Assembly: GCA_963663775.1 (NCBI GenBank)
Contig: OY760624.1
Coordinates: forward strand, 2,108,001-2,172,000
From: G963663775 sp963663775
Lineage (GTDB): Bacteria; Bacillota; Clostridia; Oscillospirales; Butyricicoccaceae
Direction of reading: 5' to 3'
DNA length: 64,000 bases
The notes under the pieces are model-generated. The model was not told the DNA's origin and made no database searches. It worked only from the letters and a program-made list of their open reading frames with translations. The position numbers and the translations under genes are program-made. Below, piece after piece: positions 24,026 through 33,718 of the stretch. Numbering within the stretch: position 1 is the first letter of the stretch; every line of letters begins with the position of its first letter.

Positions 24026-24094
24026 TATAACGAAAGTAAAGTATATTGGTACAATGAATTGTGCAAATAGCACGAAATAAGATAATCCATCATG

Positions 24095-24334
24095 TTAGTC
24101 TTTGATTTCTCCAATACAGTTTTTACATACATTCTTACCCTTAAAATGGATAATGTCTTTTGCGCTGCCGCAGAAGATACATGCAGGTTCATACTTTTTG
24201 AGAATAATCTGAGAACCGTCTACATAGATTTCCAGAGAATCCTTGACGTTGATGTCCAAAGTTCTGCGAAGCTCAATCGGCAATACGATGCGACCGAGTT
24301 CGTCAACCTTTCTTACAATACCTGTAGATTTCAT
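24095..24334 (-). CDS. AbrB/SpoVT-family transition-state regulator with zinc ribbon
   Basis: DNA-binding protein of 79 residues. The N-terminal swapped-hairpin domain is canonical (MKSTGIVRKVDELGRIVLPI, ELRRTLDI, DSLEIYVDGSQIILKKY). The C-terminal part has two CxxC pairs (C52/C55 and C70/C73) that probably bind zinc. AbrB-type proteins repress post-exponential genes. It is placed between spoIIID and spmA. Confidence 0.92.
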   Translation of the reverse strand: MKSTGIVRKVDELGRIVLPIELRRTLDINVKDSLEIYVDGSQIILKKYEPACIFCGSAKDIIHFKGKNVCKNCIGEIKD

Positions 24335-24425
24335 AACAATACTCCTTTTCCGTTATAAAACTTGCTTATATGTTGATCCGATGATTCGGAAAACAACCAA
24401 ACTAAAAATGGGAGGGGGGCGAACC

Positions 24426-25007
24426 GTGCTTTCAAAAATATGGATGGCATTTCTGTTGGCGAGCGTATTGTTTGGGACAATCACACATCGCATGGCGGAA
24501 GTGACAACCGCTGTCACCACGGGAGCGGAGGAAAGCGTAACACTGCTGCTGCATTTGATTGGTGTCATGAGCCTTTGGTCCGGTATCATGGAATTGGTAT
24601 CCAAGTCAGGGCTTGCCAATCAAATTGCAAAGCTGCTTCAACCGCTGCTGCGAAAATTATTTCAAGAAGCATCAGCAGACTGTGATGCCATGGAGAAGGT
24701 TAGCGCTAATATTACAGCCAATTTATTGGGGTTATCCAATGCGGCAACGCCAATCGGTTTACAGGCTGCAGAACGGCTGCAAAAACGAAGCGGTCAATCA
24801 AGTGCGGTCAAAATGCTGATATTGCTGAATACCACTTCCATTCAAATCATACCAACCACGGTAGCGGCGATTCGTGCGGGCTATGGTGCAGCCAATCCAT
24901 ATGACATCATGCCTGCCATTTGGGGTGCATCCTGCGCCTCTGTACTCGGGGTGCTCCTGCTTGCTGTCATCCTGCGCAGATACGAACAGCACCGTGGCAC
25001 AGGATAA
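24426..25007 (+). CDS. spmA: Spore maturation protein A
   Basis: Membrane protein of 193 residues of the nucleoside-recognition/Gate family that, with SpmB, is needed for spore core dehydration. Motifs: SVTLLLHLIGVMSLWSGIM, ANITANLLGLSNAATPIGLQ, MLILLNTTSIQIIPTTVAAI. The GTG at 24426 is chosen because GGGAGGGGGGC lies before it; upstream codons read through the AbrB promoter region. spmB follows 12 bp later. Confidence 0.9.
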   Translation: MLSKIWMAFLLASVLFGTITHRMAEVTTAVTTGAEESVTLLLHLIGVMSLWSGIMELVSKSGLANQIAKLLQPLLRKLFQEASADCDAMEKVSANITANLLGLSNAATPIGLQAAERLQKRSGQSSAVKMLILLNTTSIQIIPTTVAAIRAGYGAANPYDIMPAIWGASCASVLGVLLLAVILRRYEQHRGTG

Positions 25008-25019
25008 AGGGAGGGAAGT

Positions 25020-25535
25020 GTGTGCGTGAATATGTTGATACCAGTGGTCATCTGCAGCATCGCAATCTATGCGTGGCTACAGGGTGTGGATGTGTTTTCC
25101 ACATTCATACAGGGCGTACAAAAAGGGATACACATCACCATCGGACTATTTCCCACGGTATTGGGACTGCTGACAGCCGTTTACATGCTGCGTGCGTCTG
25201 GGTGTATTGACATCATCGGGCAACTACTGCAACCGATTTTTGTGAAATTAGGCATTCCACAAGAGTGTGCAGCGTTGGTGCTGTTAAAACCCATCAGCGG
25301 CAGCGGAGGGCTGGCATTGGGCAGTGAAATCATCCGCCGTTGTGGCGCAGATAGTTATACAGGACGAGTTGCCGCCGTTATGCTGGGCGCATCTGAAACC
25401 AGTTTGTACACGATTGGCATCTATTGCGGTCATATAGGACTGAAAAATGCCAAAAACCTAATTCCGATTGCTCTTGTAGGAGATATAATCGTGTTCGTAC
25501 TCTCTGCTTTTTTTGTGAGGCACCTCATGATGTAA
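25020..25535 (+). CDS. spmB: Spore maturation protein B
   Basis: Membrane protein of 171 residues, partner of SpmA, with the same Gate fold (FIQGVQKGIHITIGLFPTVL, LLKPISGSGGLALGSEII, MLGASETSLYTIGIYCG). The GTG at 25020 follows GGGAGGGAA; a second GTG at 25026 is possible. Last gene of the spmAB pair. Confidence 0.92.
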   Translation: MCVNMLIPVVICSIAIYAWLQGVDVFSTFIQGVQKGIHITIGLFPTVLGLLTAVYMLRASGCIDIIGQLLQPIFVKLGIPQECAALVLLKPISGSGGLALGSEIIRRCGADSYTGRVAAVMLGASETSLYTIGIYCGHIGLKNAKNLIPIALVGDIIVFVLSAFFVRHLMM

Positions 25536-25949
25536 TGTAAATCCAATACTGACTTTTATTATCACACTATTCTGCAAAAAAATCTATATCATTTTGTATA
25601 TTTTTTATGCAAAACAGAAAGTTTGTATAAAAAGTAAAAAATGTAAGAAAAAAATAGAGGAAAATTGCATTTATTCACAATTTGTCACAAGAAATAATTT
25701 CCAAAAAAAAGAAAAAAATAAAGAGTATTCCAAATATGCAAGGGAAAATCATCAATTGAAAGTAATTTATTACAGATTTATAATACAATAACAGTGGAAA
25801 AAGTTCTGTGACATTGTCACAAAACTACAGAAAATTTTAGAAGCTATCTGTACTTTTTCGGAAAGCTTGTAAACGGGATAACAGATAATAGTATACTATG
25901 CAATCGACAAAAATGCACGCAATTTTTGATTTGCGTGCATAAAAAATTT
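25536..25949. other. A/T-rich intergenic region
   Basis: About 410 bp, very rich in A, without a convincing gene. It contains a perfect dyad TGTGACA-T-TGTCACA at 25807-25821 and a half-site of the same form (TTTGTCACAAG) near 25680, which could be operators. A 65-codon Lys-rich open frame at 25594-25791 looks like chance in A-rich sequence. Confidence 0.5.
25913..25940 (-). terminator. Hairpin between convergent transcripts
   Basis: ATGCACGCAA and TTGCGTGCAT arms with an 8-nt loop. On the minus strand it is followed by TTTTTG, and it lies just past the end of the small minus-strand gene. Confidence 0.7.
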
Positions 25950-26168
25950 TCAGCCGATGGGACACATCGTTTCATGATTGGATTGCTGTGGAGAGCACTG
26001 TGGCGAAATCGGTTGGGTGTGATGCCATAAAATACGCTGCGCCAGTTGTTCTGCAAGACAGATGCGCTGTGCAGTCTCCTGCGGTGTTTGGACATAAGCG
26101 TCATCGTACAGTTCAATCGTATAGGAAATGCCGCTATAACTGCCGTGTATCGTTTTGACAATGGACAT
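25950..26168 (-). CDS. Small protein of unknown function, 72 residues
   Basis: Reads MSIVKTIHGSYSGISYTIEL then YDDAYVQTPQETAQRICLAE and ends NHETMCPIG. No domain recognised and no membrane segment. The ATG at 26168 follows AAAGGCGGTGA, close to a consensus ribosome-binding site; an in-frame TTG lies at 26189. It stands alone with its own terminator, and the coding pattern is regular, so I think it is real. Confidence 0.5.
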   Translation of the reverse strand: MSIVKTIHGSYSGISYTIELYDDAYVQTPQETAQRICLAEQLAQRILWHHTQPISPQCSPQQSNHETMCPIG

Positions 26169-26459
26169 ATGGGTGTCACCGCCTTTCAAAAAATGATTTA
26201 TCGCTGCAGCAAAGGGAAGAAAGACAGCTGCGCTGGCATTCGTCTACCGGTTTGCATCGATGCCTGCTATATACTCTATCGCAGTGGAGGTGTTCTTATG
26301 CCTACGGGTTCTCAATGAAGCAGGGCAATGCAGAAAGATGTGATAAAAAGCAGGTGTAATTTGTGGCAAATGTCCATTTTTTAAAAGGGCTTTTTTGTGT
26401 TATTATGAAATATAAGATATTTTTGGATAGGGAAATTTGGAATGGAGGGAAACCGGTTT

Positions 26460-28124
26460 ATGCAAGGAATCAAGCGAAAAACAATTTTACCGCTCTTTAC
26501 CATGCTGCTGCTGTTTGTTGTATTTTCGGTGGCGGTTGCCGTGGTTGTAAATTATGATATTGCAGTTGTAAAAGAAATGCAGACACAGTATCTATCTGCG
26601 ACACAAAAAAGCGATGCATTGAAGTTGGATATTGTGCAGGTGCAGCAGTGGGTGAGTGATATCAGTGCAACCCGTGGGGAAGACGGGCTTAACGATGGCT
26701 TAGACCAGGCGGAAGCCTATGCGGAGCAGGCACGGGCATTGATGAAAGAGCTGAAAGCCTTCGATGCACTGCAGTCCAATGCCGCACAATTGGAGCAGCT
26801 CGAAACCAATTTTGAAACCTATTATCAAGCGGGTGTGCGCATGGCAAATGCGTATGTGGGGCAGGGCACAACGGCTGGCAATCAATTGATGGCAGATTTT
26901 GATGCATCCGCAGAACAAATCAACGCAGATATTGATACATTGGCGAATGATATGAGTGGGCAGCTCAATGCAGAAATCGAAAAAATCTCACGCTCTATTT
27001 TTGTGATATTTTTGGTCATTACCGTGTTCTTGCTTTTGGCAGTGCTCACCGTGCTCACGACAAGCCGCCGTGTCAATCGCACCATTGTCAAACCGATTCA
27101 AGAGCTGCAGAAGGTGGCTGATGGTTTGGCGAGCGGTCAGCTGCAGCAGCAGATTACCTTCCAATCCAATGATGAATTGGGCATTTTGGCGCAGGATATG
27201 CGTGCGCTGTGTGAAATGCTGGGCAGTACAATTGGCGATTTTTCCGCTTGCATGCAGCAGCTGAGCCATGGTGACTTGCGGGTGTCATTGCAGGCATCGT
27301 ATCAAGGCGATTTTATTGCGATGAAAGAAAACGTAGAGGCGTTTATAGAATCGATTCAAAACGCATTCTATCAAATGCATCAAGCATCATTTGAAGTGAA
27401 GCAGGAATCAGAGCAAATGGCAAACAGCTCTATGTCATTGTCGCAGGGTGCGACCAAGCAAGCGGCATCCATACAGGAATTGGCGGCAAATGTAACGCAG
27501 ATGTCGGAAGAAATTACGCAGAATGCAGCGGAAGCCAGAGCGGTCGGTACGGTATCGCTTTCGAATCGGGAAAGTGTCATGAAAAGTGATGCCTATATGA
27601 CGAAAATGGTCAAGGCGATGAATGATATTTCCGCAACAACCGAAGAAATTGCAAAAATCATCAAGACCATTGAGGACATCGCATTCCAGACCAACATTTT
27701 GGCACTCAATGCAGCGGTGGAAGCGGCTCGTGCAGGAGAATCCGGCAAGGGCTTTGCCGTTGTGGCAGAAGAAGTACGTAATTTGGCGCAGCACTCTGCC
27801 GAAGCGGCAAATCAAACCACCCAAATGATTCAAAATGCCATTCAGGCAGTGCAGGGTGGCAGAGGTGTTGTGGATTTGACCGCAGAGCAGCTGCAGGAAA
27901 TCGTCAAAAATACCGATTCCATGAACGAAAAGGTGCAGGGCATTGTGAATATTTCGGAGCGACAGGCGGATGCGGTGTCGCAGGTCAGCCAAGGCTTGGA
28001 GCAGATTGCCTCTGTGGTGCAGAACAATTCCGCAGCGGCAGAGGAAAGTGCGGCATCTTCCGAACAGCTCAGCGGGCAGGCGCAAATCCTACAGCAGTTG
28101 GTCAATCAATTTCAGCTGCAATAA
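26460..28124 (+). CDS. Methyl-accepting chemotaxis protein
   Basis: Transmembrane chemoreceptor of 554 residues. TM1 (about residues 10-35), an extracellular four-helix-bundle sensor (about 36-185), TM2 (about 186-208), HAMP (RRVNRTIVKPIQELQKVADG to DELGILAQDM), and a long signalling coiled coil with the invariant tip (EDIAFQTNILALNAAVEAAR, then GKGFAVVAEEVRNLAQHSAE). The ATG at 26460 follows GGAGGG. The ligand is not evident. It stands alone with its own terminator. Confidence 0.95.
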   Translation: MQGIKRKTILPLFTMLLLFVVFSVAVAVVVNYDIAVVKEMQTQYLSATQKSDALKLDIVQVQQWVSDISATRGEDGLNDGLDQAEAYAEQARALMKELKAFDALQSNAAQLEQLETNFETYYQAGVRMANAYVGQGTTAGNQLMADFDASAEQINADIDTLANDMSGQLNAEIEKISRSIFVIFLVITVFLLLAVLTVLTTSRRVNRTIVKPIQELQKVADGLASGQLQQQITFQSNDELGILAQDMRALCEMLGSTIGDFSACMQQLSHGDLRVSLQASYQGDFIAMKENVEAFIESIQNAFYQMHQASFEVKQESEQMANSSMSLSQGATKQAASIQELAANVTQMSEEITQNAAEARAVGTVSLSNRESVMKSDAYMTKMVKAMNDISATTEEIAKIIKTIEDIAFQTNILALNAAVEAARAGESGKGFAVVAEEVRNLAQHSAEAANQTTQMIQNAIQAVQGGRGVVDLTAEQLQEIVKNTDSMNEKVQGIVNISERQADAVSQVSQGLEQIASVVQNNSAAAEESAASSEQLSGQAQILQQLVNQFQLQ

Positions 28125-28145
28125 ACGTTATCATCATGAAACACA

Positions 28146-28186
28146 AGCCAAAGCGGCTGCAGGGGTGCAGTTGCTTTGGCTTTGCA
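28146..28186 (+). terminator. Terminator after the chemoreceptor gene
   Basis: AGCCAAAGC and GCTTTGGCT arms with an 18-nt loop. The T-run is short. The rest of 28190-28389 holds no gene. Confidence 0.6.
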
Positions 28187-28389
28187 CATGTCGGTGCAGC
28201 GCATTTTCTCGGCAGAAAAGGGCAGGAAAAGAAAAAACGAACGTTGCACACAGACTGCTTTTGTGCTAAGATATTTGTTAGGTATTTCTAGGGAATGCAG
28301 AAATATGCGTGCAGCATGCTACGGTGAAGTCAGCGCAGCAAGTCACGGCTACTTTGAATAGAATGATAAAGGAAAGGGTTAGAGCAAAG

Positions 28390-29592
28390 ATGCAATATTC
28401 TTTTTCAAACCGTATCGCGGCATTGAAACCGTCAGCGATTCGTGAAATATTAAAGGTCACACAAAATCCGGAGGTTATTTCTTTTGCCGCAGGGAATCCA
28501 TCGCCGGATACGTTTCCTGCCAATGAAATGGCGGAAATTGCACAGCAGTTGTTTCGCACCAATGCTGCCGAGGCGCTGCAATATGGTGTGACAGAAGGCT
28601 ATGCCCCGCTGCGGGAGCAAACCCAAAAGCGGCTGCGGGAGCAGTATCAAACAGGAACCGATGCCGATGACCTCATCATCACCACGGGCGGACAGCAGGT
28701 CATTGAACTGATGGCAAAGGTGTTTTTAAACGAAGACGATGTGGTCATTTGCGAAGACCCCAGCTTCATCGGTGCACTCAATGCGTTTCGCTCATACAAT
28801 GCTAAATTGGTGGGATGTCCGACAGATGAAAACGGCATGCGCATGGATGCGCTCGAGAAGCTGCTGCAAGAGGTGCCCAACGTCAAGCTGATTTATACCA
28901 TTCCAACCTTCCAAAATCCAACGGGAAAAACCCTGCCGACAAGCCGCCGCCGTGAAATGCTGCAACTTGCTGAAAAATACAATGTTTTGATTTTGGAAGA
29001 CAATCCGTATTTTGAACTGCGCTATTCCGGAGAAGCTGTGCCGAGCATCAAGAGCATGGATGCCGATGGTCGTGTGATTTATGCAGGCTCGTACAGCAAG
29101 GTCATTGCACCGGGTCTGCGCATGGGATTTGTCTGTGCCAACAAAGAGGTCATCAGTAAATTGGTGGTGGCAAAGCAAACCAGCGATGTACATACCAATT
29201 TGTTTTTCCAGATGGTTATTTCGGAATTTTTGCAGAAATATGATTTGGACGCACACATTGCAAACGTTTGCAAGCTATATGTGAAAAAGCGTGATAAGAT
29301 GCTGCAGGAAATCGAGCGGCATTTTGATGCACGTGTGCAGGTCACTCATCCGGACGGCGGTCTGTTCCTGTGGGTGCAGCTGCCGGAAGGCTGTGACGGC
29401 ATGGAGTTGTGCCGCAGAATCGGCGCACAAAAAGTGGCGGCAGTGCCGGGCGTGTCTTTTTTGGTGGATGAAACGATGCGCTGTCCGGGGATACGGCTGA
29501 ATTTTTCCTTGCCAACCGATGAGCAGATGGAAAAAGGCATTGCTGTGATGGGACAGGTTATGGACGAATATATGAAGGAAGTACTGAAATGA
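28390..29592 (+). CDS. PLP-dependent aminotransferase, class I/II
   Basis: Soluble 400-residue aminotransferase of the family that includes 2-aminoadipate aminotransferase LysN and the catalytic part of MocR proteins. It starts directly with the enzyme part (FSNRIAALKPSAIREILKVT) and has no GntR domain. Motifs: SFAAGNPSPDTFP, TTGGQQVIELM, PTFQNPTGKTLP, LEDNPYFELRY, and the PLP-lysine motif YAGSYSKVIAPGLRMGF. The substrate cannot be told from sequence. The start follows AAAGGAAAGGG. Its stop overlaps the trpS start (ATGA), so the two are co-translated. Confidence 0.88.
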   Translation: MQYSFSNRIAALKPSAIREILKVTQNPEVISFAAGNPSPDTFPANEMAEIAQQLFRTNAAEALQYGVTEGYAPLREQTQKRLREQYQTGTDADDLIITTGGQQVIELMAKVFLNEDDVVICEDPSFIGALNAFRSYNAKLVGCPTDENGMRMDALEKLLQEVPNVKLIYTIPTFQNPTGKTLPTSRRREMLQLAEKYNVLILEDNPYFELRYSGEAVPSIKSMDADGRVIYAGSYSKVIAPGLRMGFVCANKEVISKLVVAKQTSDVHTNLFFQMVISEFLQKYDLDAHIANVCKLYVKKRDKMLQEIERHFDARVQVTHPDGGLFLWVQLPEGCDGMELCRRIGAQKVAAVPGVSFLVDETMRCPGIRLNFSLPTDEQMEKGIAVMGQVMDEYMKEVLK

Positions 29593-30593
29593 GCGAAATA
29601 GAACAAAAGCAAACCATTTTCTCGGGTGTACAGCCGAGCGGGAAGCTGACGCTTGGAAATTATTTTGGAGCCATCCGAAATTTCGGTCCTCTGCAAGAGG
29701 CATATAACTGCATCTACTGCGTGGTGGACATGCATGCCATTACCGTCAGACAGGAGCCTGCCGTGCTGCGTCGGCAGACATTGGAAGTCTTGGCGCAGTA
29801 TATCGCCTGCGGCTTAGACCCGGAAAAGAGCACACTGTTTGTGCAAAGCCATGTGCCGGCGCATGCAGAGCTGGCATGGGTGCTCAGCTGCAGCACCATG
29901 TTCGGGGAATTATCTCGCATGACCCAGTTTAAGGACAAATCCTCCAAGCATGCGGACAATATCAATGCAGGGCTTTTTACCTATCCTGTGCTGATGGCGG
30001 CAGATATTTTGCTGTACCAAACCCATAAAGTGCCGGTGGGAATCGACCAAAAACAGCATGTGGAGCTGGCACGTAATATTGCACAGCGGTTTAACCATAT
30101 CTATTCGGATACATTTGTCATGCCGGAACCTTATATTCCGCAGGTTGGCGCAAAAATCATGAGCCTGCAGGAGCCAACCCGTAAAATGAGCAAATCAGAC
30201 GAGAACCAAAACGGCTTCATTTTGCTCATGGATAAGCCGGAAGACATTCTGCGCAAGTTCAAGCGTGCGGTCACCGATTCGGATGCCTGCATTCGCCGTG
30301 GAGAAGGCAAGGACGGCATCAATAATTTGATTTCGATTTATGCGTTGGCAACCGGAGAAACACCGGAACAGGTCGAAGAAGCGTTTGCCGGCAAGGGATA
30401 TGGGGACTTCAAGCAGGCAACCGGCGAAGCCGTGGTTGAGCTGCTGCGCCCGATTCGGGAAACCACCGAAGATTTGCTGAAAAACAAGGATTATTTGGAG
30501 CAGGTGTATCAGCAAGGTGCGCAGAAAGCGCAATACATCGCACGCAAAACGATGGATAAAGTCTATCGTAAGGTTGGCTTTGTCAAACGCTAA
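29589..30593 (+). CDS. trpS: Tryptophanyl-tRNA synthetase
   Basis: Class I tRNA synthetase of 334 residues that charges tRNA-Trp. The nucleotide-binding motif appears as GVQPSGKLTLGNYFGAI (with the GNY version of HIGH), the KMSKS loop as RKMSKSDENQNG, and the Trp-binding region as YPVLMAADILLYQTHKVPVG. Length is normal. It overlaps the upstream aminotransferase gene by 4 bp. Confidence 0.96.
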   Translation: MSEIEQKQTIFSGVQPSGKLTLGNYFGAIRNFGPLQEAYNCIYCVVDMHAITVRQEPAVLRRQTLEVLAQYIACGLDPEKSTLFVQSHVPAHAELAWVLSCSTMFGELSRMTQFKDKSSKHADNINAGLFTYPVLMAADILLYQTHKVPVGIDQKQHVELARNIAQRFNHIYSDTFVMPEPYIPQVGAKIMSLQEPTRKMSKSDENQNGFILLMDKPEDILRKFKRAVTDSDACIRRGEGKDGINNLISIYALATGETPEQVEEAFAGKGYGDFKQATGEAVVELLRPIRETTEDLLKNKDYLEQVYQQGAQKAQYIARKTMDKVYRKVGFVKR

Positions 30594-30639
30594 CCGCATT
30601 CAGCACACATTTGTGCGATGATTTTAAGAGGGAAATCGT

Positions 30640-31749
30640 ATGTCAGAATATAAAGTGATAGAATTCGTGCTGGCGGCATTTGCAGCAGCGGGCGTGCTTT
30701 CTTATCTGATGACACCGTTTGCAAAAAAATTTGCGCATCGGGTCGGCGCAATTGATGTGCCAAAGGATGGACGCCGCATGCACAAAGAGCCGATTCCACG
30801 CATGGGCGGACTTGCCATTTTTTTGGCGTTTCTATGCGCCATCTTCATTTTTGCAGAGTTTGATAAGCAGCTGTTCAGCATTTTGCTGGGCGCCACGATT
30901 ATTGTTGTGTTGGGTATCTTTGATGATATTTTAGCGTTGGGTGCCAAGCTGAAGTTTGTGGTGCAAATTATTTCTGCCGCAATTCCGGTTTGCCTTGGCG
31001 AGCTGCAAATCAATATTTTGTCCAATATGAATCCGTTTTCGGATGGTTTATATTTCAATTTGGGCATGCTTTCGATACCGATTACGGTTTTATGGGTGGT
31101 TGGCATCACCAATGCCGTCAATCTGATTGACGGGCTAGATGGTCTTGCGGCAGGGGTATCTTCCATTGCGGCAATCACTATGCTTGCGGTGGGACTGCTG
31201 GTGGGCGAAGTGCAGATTGCCATCGTTATGGCGGCACTTGCCGGTGCATGCATCGGCTTCATGCCATATAATCTCAATCCCGCAAAGATTTTCATGGGCG
31301 ACACCGGCTCTACCTTTTTGGGATTTATGCTGGCAACGATGTCCATTCGCGGTATGTTTAAGTTTTATGCCATTATCTCCTTTGCGGTTCCGTTCTTGAT
31401 TTTGGGATTACCCATTTTCGATACCATGGTTGCCATGATGCGTCGCATCCTGTCGGGGCGCAGTCCCATGAGCCCCGACCGTGGGCATGTGCACCATCGG
31501 CTGATGGATATGGGATTCAATCAAAAGCAAACCGTTGCGATTTTATATTCCATTAGCGGAACGCTGGGGCTGGCGGCAGTTGTGTTGACCTCTCGCGGGG
31601 AAATTCGTGCGATGGTTTTGGTTGTAGCAGTTATTTTGGCGATTATCATTGGTACAAAGGTTATGCTGAGCATCGATAAGCACACACATGCAGGAGAAGC
31701 AGAGCCGTCCGCAGAAGGAAAGGAAACAAAAGCAGATGAAAAAGATTAA
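30640..31749 (+). CDS. TagO/WecA-like undecaprenyl-phosphate GlcNAc-1-phosphate transferase
   Basis: Polytopic membrane enzyme of 369 residues that loads a sugar phosphate onto undecaprenyl phosphate, the first step of wall teichoic acid or related polymers. Motifs of the MraY/WecA family: IDVPKDGRRMHKEPIPRMGG, FDDILALGAKLKF, NAVNLIDGLDGLAAG, FMGDTGSTFLGF, and the HVHHRL loop that favours WecA/TagO over MraY. The C-terminus is acidic (AEPSAEGKETKADEKD). Its last codons overlap the start of the next gene by 14 bp. Confidence 0.9.
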   Translation: MSEYKVIEFVLAAFAAAGVLSYLMTPFAKKFAHRVGAIDVPKDGRRMHKEPIPRMGGLAIFLAFLCAIFIFAEFDKQLFSILLGATIIVVLGIFDDILALGAKLKFVVQIISAAIPVCLGELQINILSNMNPFSDGLYFNLGMLSIPITVLWVVGITNAVNLIDGLDGLAAGVSSIAAITMLAVGLLVGEVQIAIVMAALAGACIGFMPYNLNPAKIFMGDTGSTFLGFMLATMSIRGMFKFYAIISFAVPFLILGLPIFDTMVAMMRRILSGRSPMSPDRGHVHHRLMDMGFNQKQTVAILYSISGTLGLAAVVLTSRGEIRAMVLVVAVILAIIIGTKVMLSIDKHTHAGEAEPSAEGKETKADEKD

Positions 31750-32884
31750 GGTCATGACTGTGTTCGGAACACGTCCGGAAGCGATTAAAATGGCGCCGCT
31801 GGTTCGTGCATTGGAGCAGAGCGAACATATGGAAAGCATCGTCTGCGTCACCGCACAGCATCGGCAGATGCTGGACCAGGTTTTGGAGATTTTTTCGATT
31901 CAACCGGATTATGATTTGGATATTATGCAGCAGCAGCAGACGCTTGCCTCGATTACCGAGCGTTCGCTGCATGGATTAAATGGCGTTTTGGAGCAGGCGA
32001 AGCCAGACATTGTTTTGGTGCACGGTGACACCTCCACAACCTTTGCGGGCGCATTGGCGGCATTTTATCATAAGATTCCGGTGGGGCATGTCGAGGCAGG
32101 TCTGCGCACCTATGACAACTATTCGCCGTTTCCAGAGGAGATGAACCGCAAGCTGACTGGACAAATTGCGGCGCTGCATTTTGCACCGACCGCACGCAAT
32201 TGTGCAAATTTACAGCGGGAAAGCATTACAGACGGCGTTTCCGTGGTCGGCAATACGGTTGTGGATGCCATTCAGCTGACGGTGCAAGAGGATTTTGCAT
32301 TTCGGGATGAAACGCTCAAGGCACTGAATTTTGCAGACAAGCGTGTGATTTTGGTGACGGCACACCGCCGGGAAAACTATGGCGAACCGCTGGAAAATAT
32401 TTGCCGTGCGATTGCAGAGCTTTCAGAGGCGTATGAAGATGTCCATTTTGTCTATCCGGTGCATTTAAGCCCGTATGTGCGGGAAACCGCAGAAAAATAT
32501 CTGGGCGGAAATGACCGTGTGCATTTGATTGCACCGCTCATGGTCGATGAAATGCACAACCTTATGGCACGCTGCTATATGATTATGACAGATTCCGGTG
32601 GATTGCAGGAAGAAGCGCCCTCCTTGGGAAAACCCGTGCTGGTACTGCGGAGGGAAACCGAGCGTCCAGAAGCGATTGAAGCAGGAACAGTGCAGCTTGC
32701 AGGTGTTGCGCAGGCAGAAATCGTGCGGTTGGCACGCAAACTGCTGGATGATGCTGCCGCATATGCCGCCATGGCACATGCCGTCAATCCCTATGGCGAT
32801 GGCAAAACCTCGCAGCGGATTGTGCAGTTGATTGCGCAGTACTTTGGTTGCTGCATAGATGCACCCGCACCGTTTCAGCCGTAA
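31736..32884 (+). CDS. wecB: UDP-N-acetylglucosamine 2-epimerase (non-hydrolysing)
   Basis: Enzyme of 382 residues that converts UDP-GlcNAc to UDP-ManNAc. Motifs: VFGTRPEAIKMAPLVRAL, VHGDTSTTFAGALAAFYHKI, VGHVEAGLRTYDNYSPFPEE, VTAHRRENYGEP, and TDSGGLQEEAPSLGKP. Together with the overlapping TagO/WecA-like gene it suggests a ManNAc-containing wall or surface polymer. The ATG at 31736 is used because the conserved N-terminus starts there. Confidence 0.93.
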   Translation: MKKIKVMTVFGTRPEAIKMAPLVRALEQSEHMESIVCVTAQHRQMLDQVLEIFSIQPDYDLDIMQQQQTLASITERSLHGLNGVLEQAKPDIVLVHGDTSTTFAGALAAFYHKIPVGHVEAGLRTYDNYSPFPEEMNRKLTGQIAALHFAPTARNCANLQRESITDGVSVVGNTVVDAIQLTVQEDFAFRDETLKALNFADKRVILVTAHRRENYGEPLENICRAIAELSEAYEDVHFVYPVHLSPYVRETAEKYLGGNDRVHLIAPLMVDEMHNLMARCYMIMTDSGGLQEEAPSLGKPVLVLRRETERPEAIEAGTVQLAGVAQAEIVRLARKLLDDAAAYAAMAHAVNPYGDGKTSQRIVQLIAQYFGCCIDAPAPFQP

Positions 32885-32911
32885 CGGGCAATGTGAAAGG
32901 AGGTCAATCGG

Positions 32912-33676
32912 ATGCGACAGAAATTAACGACACCGATGCTGGCCTCCATTGGTGCACTGGGATTGGTCTGCGCCTTGTTTTTGAGCTTTTACCTGTCCAC
33001 TGGGGCATATCGCTCCGGTGGAACGGGGATTGTTCTGCCATCAGAGGCGCAGGAAAACCTGCTGAGCGATGCGTTGGAAGTTGCACCCAATATCCAGTTG
33101 GCAGAGGCGATACAGGTCACGCCAGAGAATGTGCAGCAGATGATTGCAGCCCTGCAGCGTCCGGCGGCATATAGTTATGTGGTGAAAAGCATCGTATATG
33201 CCGGTCAGCAGAGCCGCAGCACCGTATATCGGCAATCTGCCAAGCAGAGTGTATGCCGTACAGATGCCTTGAACGCCGCAGGTGGCATAGTCAATACCAT
33301 TTTACGGAGCAAAGATACCATTTACGCATGGTCAGCAGGAGAAGCCACATACTATACAGGCAAAAGCGGCAATTTTTCTGATGATGATGCGGCAACCTTG
33401 CCGACCTATGAAACGGTGCTTGCTGTATCTGCCGAAAATATTGCAGCGGCACAGCTAATCAATGTGCAATATGAGCCTTGCATTCGGGTCACGGTGACGC
33501 AAGCGGACTATCGTATGATTTATGACATCTCCACGATTTCGGGGTTGCTCTACCATGCGGCGGTTTATCAGGGTGATGTATTGGCACGCACCTGTCAAAT
33601 CGAACAAATATCCATACAAGAGCCGGAGGATACGATATTTCAGCTGCTGGACGGCACTTCGCTATTGGGTGCATAG
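32912..33676 (+). CDS. Membrane-anchored extracellular protein of unknown function
   Basis: Protein of 254 residues. One N-terminal signal/anchor helix (MLASIGALGLVCALFLSFYL) is followed by an external domain that starts LSTGAYRSGGTGIVLPSE. It includes APNIQLAEAIQVTPENVQQM, a Tyr-rich middle (YSYVVKSIVYAGQQSRSTVY) and repeated strand-like segments, and resembles the beta-rich folds of outer-surface lipoproteins, but there is no lipobox Cys. I do not recognise a family. The start follows AAAGGAGGTCA. It lies 27 bp after the epimerase gene and may be part of the same polymer operon. Confidence 0.6.
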   Translation: MRQKLTTPMLASIGALGLVCALFLSFYLSTGAYRSGGTGIVLPSEAQENLLSDALEVAPNIQLAEAIQVTPENVQQMIAALQRPAAYSYVVKSIVYAGQQSRSTVYRQSAKQSVCRTDALNAAGGIVNTILRSKDTIYAWSAGEATYYTGKSGNFSDDDAATLPTYETVLAVSAENIAAAQLINVQYEPCIRVTVTQADYRMIYDISTISGLLYHAAVYQGDVLARTCQIEQISIQEPEDTIFQLLDGTSLLGA

Positions 33677-33718
33677 TGTGCGTTTTCACGAATTATAGAA
33701 ACAAAAAGGAATATTTTA

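Noticed and set aside
24700..24720. GTTAGCGCTAATATT inside spmA looks like an iron box.
   Set aside because: It has no 4-nt spacer, lies deep in coding sequence and is not near a promoter.
25594..25791. A 65-codon Lys-rich open frame.
   Set aside because: No ribosome-binding site, composition expected of A-rich non-coding DNA, no family resemblance.
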